Positions 58,900 to 64,000 of a DNA stretch of 64,000 nt are shown here, in pieces. The DNA is taken from the NCBI GenBank assembly GCA_947311845.1, contig CAMZMU010000027.1, positions 51,533,058 to 51,597,057 on the forward strand, in the 5' to 3' direction. Every line of letters begins with the position of its first letter. Position 1 is the stretch's first letter. A program made the translations under genes and the position numbers. The notes below the pieces were generated by a model. That model saw only the letters and a list, made by a program, of their open reading frames with translations. It made no database searches and was not told the origin of the DNA. The DNA comes from Poa pratensis (taxonomy: Eukaryota > Streptophyta > Magnoliopsida > Poales > Poaceae).

Positions 58900-61403
58900 T
58901 AGAGACAGCCAGATGGCGCGATCTGACAGCCGAAAATATTACCGTGGCTTCTGCAATCCCCAACTGTTCACACAGAAATGGCATCGAACAGGCAAGCGCC
59001 CCTCCTACGCCGCCGCCCCCATCTTCTCACCTGCGAACAATCCATGGCAATCGAGCAAGGGGGACCTTGTTGACGGTGGTCGTCGGCTCAACACTGGTCT
59101 TCCGGAGACGCCGGCGCGATCTGCTACCTTGGCCAGGTACCCCCTCCCTCCCCCGCAAGCACTCATGGTCTTACGAATCTACTAGGTTCTTAGGGTTCCT
59201 TTTTTTTTGCCGTCAGTAGCTAGTTCCAACCAGTGGATCGATAGCACGCTCACCTGTAAATCTTTTTCCAGCGATTTGTTCTACATGAGTGAGCAATAAT
59301 TGTTTTGGTGCTGTTAGCTAGTTCATCTCATGGAGGTGCTACTGCAGGCGGCATTAGATGCCCCAACATTGGAACAAGTTCAGGGAGACGCCGCTGCAAT
59401 CACTGGAATAGCAGCAGGGACCATGGATCTAGCGACATAGATATTGATGCAGGCGAGGCAATACGCACTCCTGGACCCGCACCTCCTGTCACTTCAAGGA
59501 TTTCGGTGCAGAAGGTGTGCTCAATCGTGCACAAGTTTGATAAGTTTAAGAGGAATTTAGTTGAAGACATAGGCTTTGGTGGGATGCTAAAGATTCGGAT
59601 GTTGGCAAGGATAAATTTGAAATTCAGCGCGTGGCTTATGGAGAGAGTCGAGTCTAATAAACTGAAAATAGACGAGGAAAGGATTCTGCAGATGCATGAT
59701 AATGATGTCGAGAAGGTATTTGGTCTGCCATGCGGCAACAGATGGATATGTCCTGATACACCGGAACCATCCGAAGCTTGCAGCGAGTTCCTCCGAGTTT
59801 CTGCCAATTTGAGCAAAGGTGCACATAGTCTCAAGGCTGCGGAGGCTTACCTCCTGAGAGATGATATCAATGAACAATCCAGCACGGTCAAGATAGATTG
59901 CTTCAAGATAGCTTTTGTTGTTTTTGTTGTTGGACATCTGTTGGCTCCATCAACTAAGTATGATTATATCAGCATAGATTTCTGGGCTGCACTCAATGAT
60001 ACCTCGCAAATTAAAGAATTTAATTGGTGTCGTTATGTACTCGAGCATTTGATCCGAGCTGTTCGGAAGTTGAAATCTGACATCCGCAACCGACACAAGA
60101 CCATACATCTTGTGGGCTGCCACATTTTTCTGCAGGTAATGTTTCTTTCCATTGTTCTTGAATATCATACTAATTTGGCTCAACTCAAACCGTAATATTT
60201 GAATGTGCACATGTCCGGCAGGTATTCTACTTGTTTTTGAATACCATGCTAATTTGGTTCGACCCAAACTGTAATATTTGAATGTGCACATGTCCCACAG
60301 GTATTCTACTTGGATAATCTTGATCTTGGTCCATTTTCCAAGACACAAGCAGATCTACCAAGGATTGGTCTTTTTGACTGTGAGTCAGTTAAGAAGATGA
60401 CAGATATGATCACTAAAGACGTGGGCGGAGAGACATCATTTGCTGGAGCTAATGTGAGACTTCTCCCATTTAAAGTTTCGTACATACATATACAGTACGC
60501 CATCACACAATAGTGTGCCGTTCATTAACTGAACACATGCAGTGTTCATGTGCACGTTGGCATCTTATATCTCCGTCCCTCTTTAATTTGCATGTCAGCT
60601 TAGGCATGCTCGCGATGTTTTCTACTCAAGGTGCAGTATGAAAACCATGCTGAAGAGCCCTTCACTCCGGAAGCAATTCAAGCAGACATAGTTTCTGACC
60701 TGCCTCGTCAAAGCCCAGATATTGTTGGTATGGAAGACCAGCACAACCCAATTAATCCCATGTTACGAAGCAGCTTCACCAAGACTGGACCAGAAGATTT
60801 CTCCAACCATCTCCGATTGAAATACCCGTCACTTGTGAGTCGTTTATTTCTTAGCATTAGTTGCAATTTCTTCGAGTGACATCAAATTTCTTTCTGCTCT
60901 GTATGTAGCTAATGTTCCAATCAAAAACAGGTAGGCCAACCGCTTGCAACTATTTTGGAAGAACACAATGCACGCATAATGAAAATTATTTCTGAAATTA
61001 GCGACAGCTATCAAGACGCGATCTTTAGCTTTGTGGACGAAGTTCTTGGCTCTATATCACAGAACAGCTGTTGCTGCAAAGCGTTGGGACGAACCGATTG
61101 TTTACTGAAGTCACCTGATGCAGTTCATGGTGAGAAGCATTGGTTATTATTTCAGGATTTCCACCCACTCTTCGCATAACTAATTAACTAACTAACAACG
61201 TTTTGCTTCTGAAGGAAACACGCATCACACACCTACAAAACGCAAGTCACGATTCCACTCCACGGGAACAGGTAGAACCTTACACATCAGATTGTGGAAC
61301 CGTCCATTTTCATTGTTAAGACATCACACGGGATACAAATTTTTCTTGTCCCTTGGTTTCTGTAGGTCGTAGCAAGAGGGGCCGGATAAACCGTAAAAGC
61401 TAG
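58900..61403 (+). CDS. Copy B of an unrecognised grass gene family, splice phases intact, start frameshifted
   Basis: A 5' UTR exon ends at 59137. Coding exons are 59272-60135, 60301-60453, 60637-60834, 60931-61129, 61215-61271 and 61366-61403 (TAG); all are GT-AG with consistent phase. The main exon encodes SRISVQKVCSIVHKFDKFKR, IGFGGMLKIRMLARINLKFS, HSLKAAEAYLLRDDI and CFKIAFVVFVVGHLLAPSTK. Later exons give FYLDNLDLGPF, then a helical VGQPLATILEEHNARIMKI segment. The last two exons are basic (TKRKSR; SKRGRINRKS) and look like nuclear targeting signals. The ATG equivalent to copy A's (59330) is out of frame and meets a stop at 59438, so a small indel lies at about 59400-59425. Use of a later ATG or decay are both possible. 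I do not recognise a named family. Confidence 0.65.
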
Positions 61404-62700
61404 TATGACTTGATGGTCAATGATGAACAACCGCCTTCCCGAAAGTCCTTTACCAGTTGAGAGCAACTTGGCCGCACGGTAGTCGTCATGAAAATTTCTT
61501 GCTTTAAGCATCGCCTTGAACGCTACATGTGAACTCTGGGTCAGCAGCTTTCATATCATAAGGATCCCCATCGTCTTCGTAGCGTAGTATCTTAGGTTTT
61601 CATCATCAACTTAATTGCACGCTTTATGCAAAATGTTATTGTTTGCGGCTTAGGTTCCTCCATAGTCTTTCAGCAATCTGTTGGTGGAGGGCATATTTTC
61701 TCCCTCTTATTAATGTGCCTTTTGTGTACCTGTCAATGTGCTGGTGTGATTGTCGTTGCTACTTCTCCACATTTTTTGGCAATGGTCACATGGCATGATG
61801 GTAGGTTATTCTATGTTTGCTGATGTACCATCCATTTTCATCGTAATTACCTTTATTAGTTTTGTTGGCTCAACGTCTCCAAACCAAGTTATGTGTGAGG
61901 AGCTAAAAAACAATAGTTGTGAAAACTTTCGATTACCATTCTAGGGGTGGTGCTGCTACATCGACCTTTTTTTCCATTCCTGGCTGCATGCTTAGACGAA
62001 GATTTGGAAACTTGGGGCTTCCAATTTTTTGCTTAGTCCCATCCCTTCCACATTTATAAAATATTCTTTGTGTCTTTGGGTTTTAAAGGTATGTGAGAGT
62101 GATACCAAAATGAATGTTGGTGAAACCCGGATGTAAAGGTAGCACCGACTGTAACGGTACTTAAATGTGTAAGGTAGGTACCAGAGAGTATATAGGTCGT
62201 ATGGAAGTCGTTTCTGTGCTGTAAGTATTTGTGGTATTCCACAATCATCTAGGATTCCTCTTATACTATATATATAGACCCTGACACAACAATGTGCACT
62301 TAGTTAATTAACAATTAACATATCACATGCATGGTGATACTGGATTTGCTTTAGAAAAACAAGAGATGCATTGGAAGGATGAAAGTTTATCACAATAATC
62401 TCCATCCAAGGGTAGTTAAAGTTTGATGTTTCATTGTTATTGTTTTTCTTACACATCCAGTCGTGCAATGTTAGAATCATGAAATGTTCATTCCTAGCTG
62501 GTTCAAATTAAGGCCGAACAGCTGAATGAAATACCTTGCTTACACATCTTAAATTTGAAAGGAAAATGGAGACAATATAAGACAGTGACATCGACCTTAG
62601 ATATAAGTGGGTGACTTTTGGGCATTCTTCCTCCACATTTTTTCTTGATTGCTGCCTGCTAAGAATACTCGTAGAAGCATGTATTAACATGGAAATCCAT
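61404..62700. other. 3' flank of copy B and intergenic sequence
   Basis: Similarity to the copy A 3' flank extends to about 61690. No further gene was recognised. Confidence 0.45.
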
Positions 62701-63043
62701 TTCGGATAGTAGGGCATCTACTCCCAGTGTTTAAAAATACATTTTTTTGAAATGTAAAAGAAATCAAGAAAATACCGGGTGTACCTACAAACATTTAAGG
62801 CTATCAATATTTTTTTAGAAAAAGACATTTTCTCTAGCCTCTGTTAAAAAGACAAAATGTCTTTTAAAACTCATGTTGTAGCACCAAAATTTGTCTTTTA
62901 CACAAGTCATAAAAAATGTCTTCGTCGCGAAACTTTATGCGTGAACATAAAATGACAAAATAAACATCATTTTTTTTTGACATTTTAAAATATTTTTTTA
63001 TTTTTTCTTAATGGGAGTAGATGCCCCTACTGTCCGAAACGCC
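62700..63043. mobile_element. Foldback MITE
   Basis: The inverted ends TTTCGGATAGTAGGGCATCT (about 62700) and, in reverse, TTTCGGACAGTAGGGGCATC (about 63043), both followed by ACTCCCA, enclose an AT-rich centre with ACATTTT-rich arms. No target duplication was identified. Confidence 0.75.
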
Positions 63044-64000
63044 GCCTCCTTATTAATCGTGTGTCTGCATAATTTTAGAATAAAGGTCATGCATAGCTAT
63101 ACAACCTCGACTGCTAAATCAATGGTGTCGGGTAAAGACAATACCTCCTCTTGTGGCCAGGGCATCCCAAACAATGGTGCCGGGTAAATACAGTACCTTC
63201 TCTTGTGGCCAGGGCATCGGCTTCACTCTGGCCTTGAGTTTGTTCTACCTTTTCACCAGAATCGACTCCTTAAAGCCTCACTTGACCACCTTCATCATCA
63301 GATGACATTCTAGACATAGTGAAATTAAACGGTCAGAGATTGTTCAGTTTTATGAACTATAATCCACATTCATAGTACAAACCTAAACTGTTCAACTGTA
63401 TGTAGACATAGTAGCTAACATATACACACAATGCAAGAAAAGCAAACATTTTCAATTAAGTTGCTTGTGTATTCCCAAAATAGGAGCCCGACTACAAAGT
63501 AGTTGTTTCACTTACTTCATGAAATGTTAAACTCATCAATGGAAATAAAAACATGCTACTATGAACAACGCTAATCTCAGTCTTGTCATTTGACCGATCA
63601 AATATGCCACAATTGCTCGGTTAGTCACTCCTCAGTTTTGACACTATGTGAGTTCATCTTTCGTGCCTCGATTTTTCAATTCTTGATTCCGATTGGGGAG
63701 GCCGGATTGACAGTCGACACAGGAATACTTGAGGTTGCACAAGGAGTACGCGAAAAGGTTAGCGGTGGAGGACAGCATGTGCTCGGAGGTGTGCGTCGGC
63801 ATGCACATTGTGGAGTTGTACGGGTGCGGCTGCAACAGGGGACACATACTGTTGTAGTGTTGTGGCTTTCAATGATGCACGGTTGACGCGACCGAAAAGA
63901 GCAAAAGCATGGAGGATCAGCTACTTCAGGACAAGAGCGTAGGGAGGGGAGCACAAGGTTGAGGATGAAATCATGACGGGAATTCCACTAGAGACGCCGC
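63044..64000. other. Intergenic sequence to the window end, nothing recognised
   Basis: A short tandem phrase, GGTGCCGGGTAAA.ACA then TCTTGTGGCCAGGGCATC, occurs twice (about 63123-63170 and 63176-63220). GC content rises after 63670 and could mark the edge of a gene beyond the window. No coding motif was recognised. Confidence 0.35.

Noticed and set aside
63676..63954. Cys-rich minus-strand frame near the window end considered as a small secreted peptide
   Set aside because: No signal peptide or known cysteine spacing was seen, and the opposite strand is equally open.

Overview
This is plant nuclear DNA, almost certainly from a Triticeae grass (wheat, Aegilops or a close relative). The main reasons are an intron-containing nuclear gene for mitochondrial ribosomal protein L5, a gene transfer known from wheat, and a dense nested load of Triticeae-style transposable elements (Tat-lineage Ty3/gypsy, PIF/Harbinger, Stowaway, 5'-truncated LINEs) around few, split genes. 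No bacterial, CRISPR or organellar features are present.

Layout. 1-12.6 kb: a GC-rich/degenerate-repeat sequence interrupted by a complete 10.8-kb Ty3/gypsy element of the Tat lineage (two LTRs, matching 5-bp target-site duplication). Its sense gag-pol is broken by frameshifts and one stop. Between integrase and the 3' LTR it carries two genes on the opposite strand, each with its own TATA box: one encodes a B3-type DNA-binding domain, the other is a small two-exon gene with a 76-bp intron. 12.6-15.9 kb: the nuclear RPL5 gene (four exons), with an 806-bp MULE-type MITE between its promoter-like site II motifs and its start codon. 16.7-17.3 kb: remnant of a Myb/SANT-family gene. 20.4-25.0 kb (minus strand): an intact ten-exon MAP kinase gene of the TDY class. 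25.5-36.3 kb: mostly gene-free, with a Copia relic, short tandem repeats and a Harbinger-type MITE.

36.3-44.7 kb: a degenerate PIF/Harbinger element whose transposase gene is split by a 2.2-kb solo LTR and which also holds a 2-kb TG...CA unit. It is followed by a second Harbinger-like element carrying only one intact ORF (347 codons). 45-49 kb: LINE fragments and nested MITEs. 49.6-53.9 kb and 58.9-61.4 kb: two tandem copies of a seven-exon gene of a family I do not recognise. The first copy (A) is a pseudogene, broken by a LINE in its main exon, a deleted splice donor and frameshifts, and it contains an in-frame hybrid exon made by a 251-bp tandem duplication. The second copy (B) keeps every splice phase but has a frameshift near its start. 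Short flanking segments at 43 kb and 57 kb are also paralogous and provide a natural empty site for the second Harbinger-like element. 61.7-64 kb: no gene recognised, one foldback element.

The functional genes supported here are RPL5 (mitochondrial translation) and the MAP kinase (signalling). The rest is transposon content or decaying gene copies. The feature I rate most likely to be under-described is the antisense two-gene module inside the Tat element.
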